From contig DILW01000075.1 in NCBI GenBank assembly GCA_002425245.1, forward strand, positions 1 to 64,000: a DNA stretch of 64,000 nucleotides, given 5' to 3'. Shown in pieces: positions 36,595 to 44,608 of the stretch. Position numbers and translations under genes: made by a program. Positions within the stretch are counted from its first letter, which is position 1. Each line of letters opens with the position of its first letter. Under the pieces are notes generated by a model. That model saw only the letters and a program-made list of their open reading frames with translations, did no database searches and had not been told where the DNA came from. Source of the stretch: Betaproteobacteria bacterium UBA5582. Its GTDB lineage: Bacteria; Pseudomonadota; Gammaproteobacteria; Burkholderiales; Rhodocyclaceae.

Positions 36595-37148
36595 TACCAG
36601 CTTGTGTTTACGTGGGCGTACACCGAGTCGCGGCCGAACATCATGCCGAAGCTCACACGCTCGCGGTTATCGGTGAAGTAATAGCTGGTGGCCATGCCGA
36701 TGGCCGCGCCGGCCAGCACGTCCCGCCAGTAATGCTCCTTGGCTTTGACCCGGCTGTAACCGGTTGCCGCTGCCGCCAGGTAGGCCGGCACGCCGTAGCG
36801 CCAGCCGCCACGAATCTGCATGTACTGCGCCGCGGCAAAGGCCACTGCCGTATGGCCCGAAGGAAAACTGCGGTCGTCGCGACCGTTCGGGCGGGTCTTG
36901 TTCGTCGTCCGCTTCAGCACCTCGACTGAAAGCAGGGTCAGCGCTTCCGATTTGCTCAACTGCAGCAGGCCGGAAGCATCGTCATGGGCAACCGAAATCA
37001 CCGCCGCCGCCAGTGGTACACCGACCGCCAGTACATCGCTCGCCCGGCTGTAGCTGTCTTCCGACGCCAGGCAATTACCGCCCAGCGCAACGGTGCCCGC
37101 GAGAAGCAGGCTGGGGAAATGAAGAGGGCGGAAGTTGATGAAACGCAT
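36594..37148 (-). CDS. PAP2-superfamily membrane phosphatase
   Basis: 184 residues. The three phosphatase motifs are present: KRTTNKTRP, SFPSGHTAVAF and the SRVKAKEHYWRDVLAG box. An N-terminal signal-like segment (FPSLLLAGTVALGGNCLA) suggests export or membrane insertion. PAP2 enzymes dephosphorylate phosphatidic acid or undecaprenyl pyrophosphate. The coupling with dgkA suggests lipid-carrier recycling, which is inference. Start 37148 is chosen as the nearest to the signal segment; 37181 is also possible. Confidence 0.87.
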   Translation of the reverse strand: MRFINFRPLHFPSLLLAGTVALGGNCLASEDSYSRASDVLAVGVPLAAAVISVAHDDASGLLQLSKSEALTLLSVEVLKRTTNKTRPNGRDDRSFPSGHTAVAFAAAQYMQIRGGWRYGVPAYLAAAATGYSRVKAKEHYWRDVLAGAAIGMATSYYFTDNRERVSFGMMFGRDSVYAHVNTSW

Positions 37149-37269
37149 CGCGGTCGAATCCGGAGGTTGGGTGAAGGGCATTTTACAGGCATGCGCCGAA
37201 CGCTCGCTTGTCATCCGCAGAAAAAGGCAAACCGTCTAGAATATCGCCGACATATCACCTTGAGCTCCC

Positions 37270-37626
37270 ATGGAACACCTCAACCGGGCAGGGCGTTGGG
37301 CAACGCTGCTGGCCTTCGTCGCCATTGCCTACCTGGCCGTCCAGCCGAGCAACATCACGCTGGTCGATGACTTCAACGACAAGAGCAAGCACATCCTGGC
37401 CTTCTTCGTCCTCACCGTCGGCCTGCTGCGCTATTGGCGGCTTTCCTGGGCGAGTACTGCGCTGGCGCTGCTTGCGTTTGGGGTCGGGATCGAGGTCGTC
37501 CAGTCCTTCATCCCCGGTCGTACAGCTACGCCGTGGGATCTGGTGGCTAACTGTCTCGGTTTTGCCCTGGGCTGGGCATTTTTTGAGGTCCTGGCGCGTG
37601 CTGATCGCTACAAGCCAGCGCAATAA
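37270..37626 (+). CDS. VanZ-like family membrane protein
   Basis: 118 residues with about three to four hydrophobic helices. The DKSKHILAFFVL segment and the EVVQSFIPGRTATPWDLVANCLG segment fit the VanZ-like pattern. No function beyond that of a small membrane protein can be assigned. A TAGAAT at 37237-37242 lies 28 nt upstream, but its nearest TTGTCA is 23 nt away, so a promoter is not called. It is not close to any glycopeptide-resistance gene. Confidence 0.8.
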   Translation: MEHLNRAGRWATLLAFVAIAYLAVQPSNITLVDDFNDKSKHILAFFVLTVGLLRYWRLSWASTALALLAFGVGIEVVQSFIPGRTATPWDLVANCLGFALGWAFFEVLARADRYKPAQ

Positions 37627-37688
37627 CATCCCCGGGTATCACGTGGTGCCCCGCAGGCCAGCAGAAGGTACAGAGGGACTGCACCATT

Positions 37689-40043
37689 TCAGGATTTCTC
37701 AAACCCCGTCAGTGCCGCCAGGGCGTCGTCGAAATCGAACTGCTTCAATGCCATGACCAGCCTTCGATAGGCCACCGGGGAGGCGGTCAGCAAGATCGCC
37801 GCATGTTCCTCCAGTTTCGAGCACGCTTCGAAATCGCCGCGGTCGAGTAGGGGGCGCAGTTCTGCCACTGCCCGCTGCAGGGTCGCGGCATCGGGCGCGG
37901 GCAGGGGAGAGGCTTCTGCTGGCACCGCGGAAATGGCCGCCAGCGTGATGGGGGCTGAGGCCTGTGCATCCGCCTTGGCCAGTTTTACCGAGAACCAGAA
38001 GGTGCTCCCCAGCCCCGGTTCGCTGCTGACATCGATAGTGCCGCCCATCAACTCCACCAGGCGCCGGGTCAGGATCAACCCCAGGCCGGTGCCGCTGTAC
38101 TTGCGGGTCGCCGTGCCGTCGCCTTGTTCGAACAAACGGAACAGCCGTTGTCGCTCGTCGGCCGAAATCCCGATGCCGGTATCCTGAACTGAAAATTTCA
38201 GCTGTACCTCGCTCTGGCTATCCGCCGTTTGCCGAACCCGCACATGCACGCTGCCGCGCTCGGTGAATTTCACTGCATTGCCGGTCAGGTTCAGCAAAAC
38301 CTGCGACAGGCGAAGCGCATCGCCGAATAGCCGCTGTTGCTTGAGTTCCTCGTCAATTTCGATCGAAAACGCCAGGCCTTTCTGTCGCGCCTTCTCGTGC
38401 GACAGCAGATCGACGTTGCGGATCACCTCGCCAAGCTGGAAAACCGAATGCGCCAGATGCAGCCGTTCGCCCTCGATGTTCGCAATATCCAGCAGATTGT
38501 TGATCAGTGACAGCAGTTGCTTGCCCGATTGGCTCGCCACCCCGAGGTAGTCAAGCGCCTTGGCGTCGTTGCAGCGGCGTCGCGCCAGCTCGGTCATGCC
38601 CAGTACCCCATTGAGTGGCGTGCGCAGTTCATGACTCAGGTTTGCTACGAAAATGCTCTTCGCCCGGCTGCCGGCTTCCGCCGCTTCCTTGGCAATCGAC
38701 AGCGCTGCCGTCCGCTCATCGACCAGCGCCTCCAGGTGGTTGCTGTAACGGGCCAGCCGCCGGTTTGCCTCCTCCAGTTCGGCGGTCACCGTACCGATGA
38801 AGCGCACCAGTGAGGACACCACCCGCGCATGCTGGCGTGCATACGGATCGCGCAGCGCCGATACCACCGGCTGCGCTGCCACCGCCTTGTCGGCCATGCG
38901 CTCGCCGGCTCGAGCCGGCAGCCCCTCGCGCAAGCCCACGGCCAGCAGCGTCGCGTTCAACAAGCCCAGATTTTCTCCCTGGCCGTAAAACTCGCCGTAG
39001 GTATAAAAGCCCGCCGTTGGTGCGGTTCGCTCAAAGGGGAGGGTTTCCTGCTGGGCATCTTCCTGCAGCAGGTAACGCCGGCAACCACAGGCAAAAACCA
39101 GAATTCCCTGCGGGCAGAAGTCGCGCATCGATTGATGCAGGTCGCGTGCGTTGTTCAGCATCAGCGTCGGATCGCCGTAACCGATGCGAAAACGGTCGCC
39201 CTCGGCAATATCGGCCATGAACAGCAACGACTCCGCCTCGCCTGCGTTGATCGGTACGCGCGCCAGCAAATCGCCATTGCGCTCGATCAAAAAAGGAAAC
39301 TCCGACGCCGTCGGCGCAAAATCCTCGCCCTGGTCGAGTTCGATATAGCGTCGATAAACCTCAAGTGCCGGCAAATTGTCGATCGTCAGCACCTGCAAGC
39401 CGCGTACCGCGGTAATCGTCATCTCCTTGCTCAGCGCGTGCCAACCGAGCGAAGTCCGCGCCGATACATGCAGGTCCGCCCCGTCGAACGCCACCGCGAT
39501 GCAGCCGCGCTCCATCGTCGACTGGCCCAGCAGCACCCACGAAAACTGCATTGCCGCGTAATCGCCCGCACCGCCGCCAAACACCGGTACCGCCCCGACT
39601 GCCTTGCCCAGGCCGCGCAAAAAGGGGTTAACGTCAAGTGATAGCGGTGTCGCCAGCAAGAACACCCCCGCCAGATCCGGCGCCGCCGCTCGCAGCTCGC
39701 CGCCCAGCCGCGCGCCCAAAGCCAGCTCGTCGCCCGGTGAGCACTGGTCTGCCGCAACATGCAGCCGGGTCTGTGCAAAGAAAGACAACACCACCAGTGT
39801 CGAGCCCGTCATCGTCCGGCCCGCCGCCACTTCGCCCACGGTACTTGCGCCCACCACCAGCACGCCCGGCAAGGCATCCTCCAGCGCTGCTGCAATGCGC
39901 ACCGCCAGCGCCGGATCGTTTGGCATCGAATACACCTGCGCCAGGCACGACGCGCAATCTGCCGCCAGGCCGCGCACCTCGTCCGAAGCCAGAAAGGCGC
40001 CGAACGACACCTCGTTTCTCACCACATGAACCCGCTGTTCCAT
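37689..40043 (-). CDS. FIST-domain cytoplasmic sensor histidine kinase
   Basis: 784 residues. The N-terminal half (about 20-385) is a FIST N/C sensory region (VGASTVGEV near 63-71, GGGAGDYAAMQ, FACGCRRYLL near 317). A coiled-coil stretch (about 405-465) leads to the phospho-acceptor His471 in FVANLSHELRTPLNGVLGM. The ATPase domain has N box LNLTGNAVKF, G1 DTGIGIS and G2 GTGLGL. A short helical tail (about 720-784) resembles a degenerate Hpt domain without an evident His. No transmembrane helix is seen, so it senses a cytoplasmic ligand. The divergent neighbour is a response regulator, its likely partner. The ligand is unknown; FIST domains are proposed to bind small molecules such as amino acids. 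Confidence 0.9.
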   Translation of the reverse strand: MEQRVHVVRNEVSFGAFLASDEVRGLAADCASCLAQVYSMPNDPALAVRIAAALEDALPGVLVVGASTVGEVAAGRTMTGSTLVVLSFFAQTRLHVAADQCSPGDELALGARLGGELRAAAPDLAGVFLLATPLSLDVNPFLRGLGKAVGAVPVFGGGAGDYAAMQFSWVLLGQSTMERGCIAVAFDGADLHVSARTSLGWHALSKEMTITAVRGLQVLTIDNLPALEVYRRYIELDQGEDFAPTASEFPFLIERNGDLLARVPINAGEAESLLFMADIAEGDRFRIGYGDPTLMLNNARDLHQSMRDFCPQGILVFACGCRRYLLQEDAQQETLPFERTAPTAGFYTYGEFYGQGENLGLLNATLLAVGLREGLPARAGERMADKAVAAQPVVSALRDPYARQHARVVSSLVRFIGTVTAELEEANRRLARYSNHLEALVDERTAALSIAKEAAEAGSRAKSIFVANLSHELRTPLNGVLGMTELARRRCNDAKALDYLGVASQSGKQLLSLINNLLDIANIEGERLHLAHSVFQLGEVIRNVDLLSHEKARQKGLAFSIEIDEELKQQRLFGDALRLSQVLLNLTGNAVKFTERGSVHVRVRQTADSQSEVQLKFSVQDTGIGISADERQRLFRLFEQGDGTATRKYSGTGLGLILTRRLVELMGGTIDVSSEPGLGSTFWFSVKLAKADAQASAPITLAAISAVPAEASPLPAPDAATLQRAVAELRPLLDRGDFEACSKLEEHAAILLTASPVAYRRLVMALKQFDFDDALAALTGFEKS

Positions 40044-40119
40044 GGCCACCAGACCAAAAAAATTGACAGCTCGCAGCTTAACTGTCGTTTTTTGCCCGTC
40101 TGTCGCTAATAATAGCCAC

Positions 40120-41139
40120 ATGCCCAACAAGCACACCTTGCTCTGCCTTGAACCTTCTCTGGCCCGGCAAACGCTTATCCGCCGCATCGCTGAGGCCCAC
40201 CAGCTCGGCTTTCTCGGCTGCCGAGAAGAAAGCGAAGCCAACGCGGCGCTCGCCAGCGGCCAGAGTTTTGCCGTGCTGATCGTCGCCCACCAGATCGAGC
40301 AAGGCGACAGCCTGCAAGTTATCGAAACCGCCCGGCTATCGCCACAGCACGCCACGCTACCCATTGCTTTCCTGATGGGCGAGCGCAAACCCCGGCTCGC
40401 CCAGGCCGCCATGGCTGCCGGCGCGACCGAGATCTTCCTGCGCAGCGAACACCGGGAACTGATGGACTTCGTCGGCGAATGCTCAAACAGCAGCGAGCAA
40501 CAACGCTACACCGGCAAAGTCCTCCTTGTGGAAGACTCAGAATCCCACGCCCGCTACCTTGAACACCTCTGTCAGGCTCTAGGCATGCAGGTCGACATCG
40601 CGGCCGATATAAGCACCGCCGAAAAATGCTGCAAGGCCAACGTCTACCAGTTGATCGTCGTTGATGTCGTGCTCAAAGACAGCAAAACCGGCATCAGCTT
40701 CGTCCGCGATATCCGGCAAACCCAGGAAAACCGGCAACCCATCCTGGTCATGTCCAGCTTCGATGACGTCCCGCGCAAGCTCATGGCCATGAAAAGTGGT
40801 GCAGACGACTTCATCAGCAAGCCCTTCACCCCCGAAAAATTTGTCTGGCGCGCCAAAAAAATCATGGAACGCCACGCCGACTGCGATGCTGCTGAACCCA
40901 ATCCGGCGCTAGCCGCGGCCACCGACACGCTCCTTGCCCAACTCTCACCGCGCGAGCACGAAATCCTGCAAAGAATCGTCGCCGGTCAGAGCGACCGCAG
41001 CATCGCCAGTGAGCTCGGGATCTCGTTCTGGACAGTGCGCAGCCACCTCCAGCACATCTTCAACAAAACCGGCGCCATCAACCGCCGTGAACTCATGGTC
41101 CGTTTCATGCCGGCTTCGAAAAAGGTGGGCCGGGGGTAA
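40120..41139 (+). CDS. Double-receiver LuxR-type response regulator
   Basis: 339 residues. Residues 1-120 form a degenerate receiver lacking the acidic pair and with Ala56 where the phospho-aspartate should be. Residues 133-250 form an intact receiver (Glu138/Asp139 pair, Asp182 in LIVVDVVL, Lys234 in FISKPF). The LuxR helix-turn-helix (about 275-335) reads LSPREHEILQRIVAGQSDRSIASELGISFWTVRSHL-type. It is divergent from the FIST kinase across 76 nt that contains a TTGACAG...CTGTC dyad (40063-40086). It is probably the transcriptional output of that kinase; targets are unknown, but the EPS regulator and glmS lie just downstream. Confidence 0.9.
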   Translation: MPNKHTLLCLEPSLARQTLIRRIAEAHQLGFLGCREESEANAALASGQSFAVLIVAHQIEQGDSLQVIETARLSPQHATLPIAFLMGERKPRLAQAAMAAGATEIFLRSEHRELMDFVGECSNSSEQQRYTGKVLLVEDSESHARYLEHLCQALGMQVDIAADISTAEKCCKANVYQLIVVDVVLKDSKTGISFVRDIRQTQENRQPILVMSSFDDVPRKLMAMKSGADDFISKPFTPEKFVWRAKKIMERHADCDAAEPNPALAAATDTLLAQLSPREHEILQRIVAGQSDRSIASELGISFWTVRSHLQHIFNKTGAINRRELMVRFMPASKKVGRG

Positions 41140-41236
41140 GCAGGAAAAAAGTTTCGCGGCTGAACGACAAAGCATCAATGACGACAGGTAGAATGTTCAA
41201 GATTAAACAAAATACCCCGTCAAGCAGTTTCATTTC

Positions 41237-41608
41237 ATGACAAGTCGCCAAGCAAAACTACAAGAAGACACCTACTTCCGGGTGATGCGCATCCTGCAGG
41301 AAAACCCCGATCTCACCCAGCGTGAACTGGCCGACAAGCTCGGCATCAGCGTCGGTGGCCTGAACTATTGCCTGAAGGCGCTCATGGACAAGGGCATGGT
41401 GAAGATGAAGAACTTCGCCAATTCCAAGAACAAATTTGGTTACGTCTATGTTCTCACGCCCAGTGGCATGGCCGAGAAGGCCGCCATCACGCAACGTTTC
41501 CTCAAGCGCAAGATGGACGAATACGAAGCACTGAAGGCTGAGATCGAAACGCTCAGACTGGAATTCGAAGGCAAGGAAAAAGTAACAATGCAAGAAGGGG
41601 AAATCTGA
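41237..41608 (+). CDS. MarR-family EPS-associated transcriptional regulator
   Basis: 123 residues. A winged helix-turn-helix (LTQRELADKLGISVGGLNYCLKALMDKGMVKMKNF, about 24-60) is followed by a helical dimerisation segment. This closely fits the MarR-type regulators found at the edge of exopolysaccharide loci. It lies 2 nt before glmS and should be co-transcribed with it. A TAGAAT at 41189-41194 may be its -10. Its ligand and operator are not visible. Confidence 0.88.
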   Translation: MTSRQAKLQEDTYFRVMRILQENPDLTQRELADKLGISVGGLNYCLKALMDKGMVKMKNFANSKNKFGYVYVLTPSGMAEKAAITQRFLKRKMDEYEALKAEIETLRLEFEGKEKVTMQEGEI

Positions 41609-41610
41609 TC

Positions 41611-43434
41611 ATGTGCGGAATCGTTGCTGCCGCAGCAAATAACAACATTGTCCCGGTGCTGATCGAGGGGCTCAAGAAACTGGAATACCGGGGATACGAC
41701 TCGGCCGGCGTTGCCGTAATCGGCAACCAGGGGATCGAGCGCATCCGCGCCGTCGGGCGTGTTGCGGAACTGGAAGCAGCTGCGACCAGCACGCAAGCCC
41801 TGACCGGTATCGCCCATACCCGCTGGGCCACCCATGGCGTGCCCAGCGAGCGCAATGCTCACCCGCACATCTCGGGCAACATTGCCGTGGTTCACAACGG
41901 CATCATCGAAAACTACGAAGCCCTGCGCGCCGAATTGATCGAACAGGGCTACGTGTTCACCTCGGATACCGATACGGAGAGCATCGCTCACCTGATCGAG
42001 TCGATCCAGCGAACCGAGAGCGATCTGTTCAAGGCCGTGCAGAAAGCCTGCCAGCGCCTGATTGGCGCTTACGCAATCGCGGTCATCGACCAACGCCAGC
42101 CGAACAAGATCATCGTTGCCCGGGAAGGTTCGCCGCTACTGCTGGGAGTGAGCGATGCGGGCAACTATGCCGCTTCCGACGCCTCCGCCCTGCTGCAGGT
42201 GACCCGCAACATGATCTACCTCGAAAACGGCGACGTCGTCGAGATGACCCCCGGCACCATACGCATCGAAGACATCGCCGGACAAGCCGTTGAACGGGCT
42301 GTCCATGTCTCGGCGCTGTCGGCCGATGCGGTGGAACTCGGCGCCTACAGCCACTACATGCAGAAGGAAATCTTCGAGCAGCCGGAAGCCCTGGCCAATA
42401 CCCTGGAAATCATTGGCGGCACCAAGAGCATCCAGCCCGGCATCTTCGGCGCGGAAGCCGCCTCGCTGCTGGCGGGCGTCGATCATGTGCTGATCCTCGC
42501 CTGCGGTACCAGCGCCCACTCCGGCCTGACCGCCCGCTACTGGCTCGAAGCCGTGGCCGGCGTTCCCTGCACCGTGGAAATCGCCAGCGAATACCGCTAC
42601 CGCGCCTCTGTAGCCAATCCGCGCCAACTGGTCGTGGCCATTTCCCAATCCGGCGAAACCGCCGACACGCTGGCAGCGCTGCGCCACGCGAAGTCACTGG
42701 GGCAAACCAGAACGCTGGCGATCTGCAACGTACCCGAATCGGCCATCGTCCGTGAATCGGCCCTGCGCTTCATCACCCGCGCCGGCCCAGAAATCGGTGT
42801 CGCGTCAACCAAGGCATTCACCACGCAACTTGCAGCCCTGTTCCTGCTCACCCTGGTCATTGCCAAGGTAAGGGAAAGCATCACTGGTCAGCAGGAGCAA
42901 CGCTTCATCGAGGAACTGAGGCACCTGCCAGTCGCCATCGGCAAGGTCCTGGCGCTGGAAGACAACATCAAGGCCTGGGCTGATGCGTTTGCCGACAAAC
43001 ACCACGCGCTGTTTCTGGGGCGCGGACGGCACTACCCGATTGCCCTGGAAGGGGCGCTCAAGCTCAAGGAAATCTCCTACATCCACGCTGAAGCCTACCC
43101 CGCCGGCGAACTCAAGCACGGCCCACTGGCGCTGGTCGATGCCAGCATGCCGGTCATCTCCGTAGCACCGAACGACGAGCTGCTGGAGAAGCTGAAATCC
43201 AACCTGCAGGAAGTCCGGGCAAGAGGCGGCGAACTGTTCGTCTTCGCCGATGCGGACTCCGAAATTCAGGAGAGCGAAGGCGTACGCATCCTCCGCCTGC
43301 CCGAGCACTACGGCTTGCTTTCGCCAATCCTGCACATCGTGCCGCTGCAACTGCTTTCGTACCATGCAGCGCTGGTGAAGGGAACGGATGTGGATAAGCC
43401 GAGGAATTTGGCTAAATCGGTGACAGTGGAGTAA
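41611..43434 (+). CDS. glmS: Glutamine-fructose-6-phosphate aminotransferase
   Basis: 607 residues. GlmS makes glucosamine-6-phosphate, the precursor of UDP-GlcNAc. The N-terminal nucleophile Cys2 is in MCGIVAAAANNN; the glutaminase domain is followed by two SIS sugar-isomerase domains (CGTSAHSGL, SQSGETADT, GRGRHYPIALEGALKLKEISY). It ends AKSVTVE as usual. Here it serves as the sugar-supply gene of the polysaccharide locus, feeding UDP-GlcNAc for the L-FucNAc branch. It is the last high-GC gene before the junction at about 43540. Confidence 0.97.
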   Translation: MCGIVAAAANNNIVPVLIEGLKKLEYRGYDSAGVAVIGNQGIERIRAVGRVAELEAAATSTQALTGIAHTRWATHGVPSERNAHPHISGNIAVVHNGIIENYEALRAELIEQGYVFTSDTDTESIAHLIESIQRTESDLFKAVQKACQRLIGAYAIAVIDQRQPNKIIVAREGSPLLLGVSDAGNYAASDASALLQVTRNMIYLENGDVVEMTPGTIRIEDIAGQAVERAVHVSALSADAVELGAYSHYMQKEIFEQPEALANTLEIIGGTKSIQPGIFGAEAASLLAGVDHVLILACGTSAHSGLTARYWLEAVAGVPCTVEIASEYRYRASVANPRQLVVAISQSGETADTLAALRHAKSLGQTRTLAICNVPESAIVRESALRFITRAGPEIGVASTKAFTTQLAALFLLTLVIAKVRESITGQQEQRFIEELRHLPVAIGKVLALEDNIKAWADAFADKHHALFLGRGRHYPIALEGALKLKEISYIHAEAYPAGELKHGPLALVDASMPVISVAPNDELLEKLKSNLQEVRARGGELFVFADADSEIQESEGVRILRLPEHYGLLSPILHIVPLQLLSYHAALVKGTDVDKPRNLAKSVTVE

Positions 43435-43436
43435 GC

Positions 43437-43538
43437 ATGATCCTCGTCACTGGCGGCGCCGGTTTCATCGTCAGTAATTTCGTTTTTGACTGGTGCGCGC
43501 AAAGCGATGAAACGGTAACCGGTCTTGGTTTTCCATAA
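43437..43538 (+). pseudogene. rfbB: Truncated remnant of rfbB (dTDP-glucose 4,6-dehydratase)
   Basis: 33 codons ending in TAA. It reads MILVTGGAGFIVSNFVFDW, i.e. the Rossmann cofactor motif and first helix of RfbB/RmlB, with the usual GFIGSNFV changed to GFIVSNFV. After residue 30 the frame ends and AT-rich DNA begins. A complete RfbB has about 350 residues. The ATG lies 2 nt after glmS, the place expected of an rfbBDAC-type operon start. It is almost certainly non-functional as an enzyme. It marks the point where a former dTDP-sugar operon was replaced. Confidence 0.8.
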
Positions 43539-43669
43539 ACAGGCGCGCAGTGTCAAGAAATTTATGTGTACGATGTCAAATAACCCTAAAAAAACAGGTT
43601 GGAAAATCGGGTTAATTTACTTATTTTAAGTGAAAATGGCTCATGTTATTTGATAATAGTGGAGTATTA
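43539..43669. other. AT-rich junction upstream of the O-unit genes
   Basis: 131 nt with sharply lower GC than glmS. It must hold the promoter for the following low-GC operon unless that reads through from glmS. No convincing -35/-10 pair or ops element was found. Confidence 0.5.
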
Positions 43670-44608
43670 ATGGAAAATATCTTTGTTCATCCGTTGGCTG
43701 ATGTCCAAGCATCTTTAATCGGATTGGGGTCAAGAATTTGGCAATTCGTAATAATACTCCCAGGTGCAAAAATTGGCGAGTGCTGTAACGTATGCTCGCA
43801 TTGTCTCATTGAAAATGATGTTATTTTAGGCGATCGCGTTACTGTAAAAAGCGGAGTACAGCTGTGGGATGGTTTACGAGTTGGTAATGATGTATTTATA
43901 GGCCCTAATGCCTCGTTTGCTAATGATAGATTTCCTAGAAGCAGACAGAAACCTGACGAATTCATGGTAACTACCATTCATGATGGCGCTTCCATAGGTG
44001 CTGGGGCTGTTGTTTTGCCAGGAGTAACCATCGGTAGTAAAGCGATGGTAGCTGCAGGAGCGGTGGTAACTCGCTCTGTTCCTCCCAATGCAGTGGTTGT
44101 CGGCAACCCAGCAAAAATAGTGGGCTACGTTGACGCTATTCGCGATGCTAAGAGTGGTGTGACTGAAACGCAACCGGGTTTAGGTATTGCTCCTACTCAG
44201 GTTAAAGGTGTTAACCTACATCGCTTACCTAAAATACATGATATGAGAGGGAGTCTCAGTGTTGGTGAGTTTGAGCGTAGCATTCCTTTTTCAACGAAAC
44301 GCTATTTCATGGTTTTTGATGTGCCAAGTTTGGAAACCAGAGGAGAGCATGCGCACAAAGAGTGCCATCAGTTTCTAATTTGTGTGCGTGGAAGCTGTGC
44401 TGTAGTTGCAGATGATGGTGTCAGTAGGCAAGAGTTTTTGCTCAATCGGCCGGACATTGGGATACATCTTCCTCCGCTGACCTGGGGAATCCAATACAAA
44501 TACTCAGCCGACGCAGTCTTGTTGGTATTCGCCTCGCACTACTATGATGCCGGTGATTATATTCGAGACTATTCTGAATTTTGCAAAATAATAGGAGAGA
44601 TCAAATGA
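43670..44608 (+). CDS. Bifunctional dTDP-sugar N-acetyltransferase / 3,4-ketoisomerase (FdtD-like fusion)
   Basis: 312 residues. The N-terminal half (about 1-170) is a left-handed beta-helix hexapeptide acyltransferase (repeats such as GECCNVCSHCLIEND, GAGAVVLPGVTIGSKAMVAAGAVV, VVVGNPAKIVG). The C-terminal part (about 180-312) is a cupin of the FdtA/QdtA/WxcM type (RGEHAHKECHQFLICVRGSC, LPPLTWGIQYKYS). The fusion order matches FdtD of Shewanella. It would isomerise dTDP-4-oxo-6-deoxyglucose to the 3-oxo form and later acetylate the 3-amino sugar. The ATG at 43670 is preferred because GGAG lies 5 nt upstream. Confidence 0.88.
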   Translation: MENIFVHPLADVQASLIGLGSRIWQFVIILPGAKIGECCNVCSHCLIENDVILGDRVTVKSGVQLWDGLRVGNDVFIGPNASFANDRFPRSRQKPDEFMVTTIHDGASIGAGAVVLPGVTIGSKAMVAAGAVVTRSVPPNAVVVGNPAKIVGYVDAIRDAKSGVTETQPGLGIAPTQVKGVNLHRLPKIHDMRGSLSVGEFERSIPFSTKRYFMVFDVPSLETRGEHAHKECHQFLICVRGSCAVVADDGVSRQEFLLNRPDIGIHLPPLTWGIQYKYSADAVLLVFASHYYDAGDYIRDYSEFCKIIGEIK

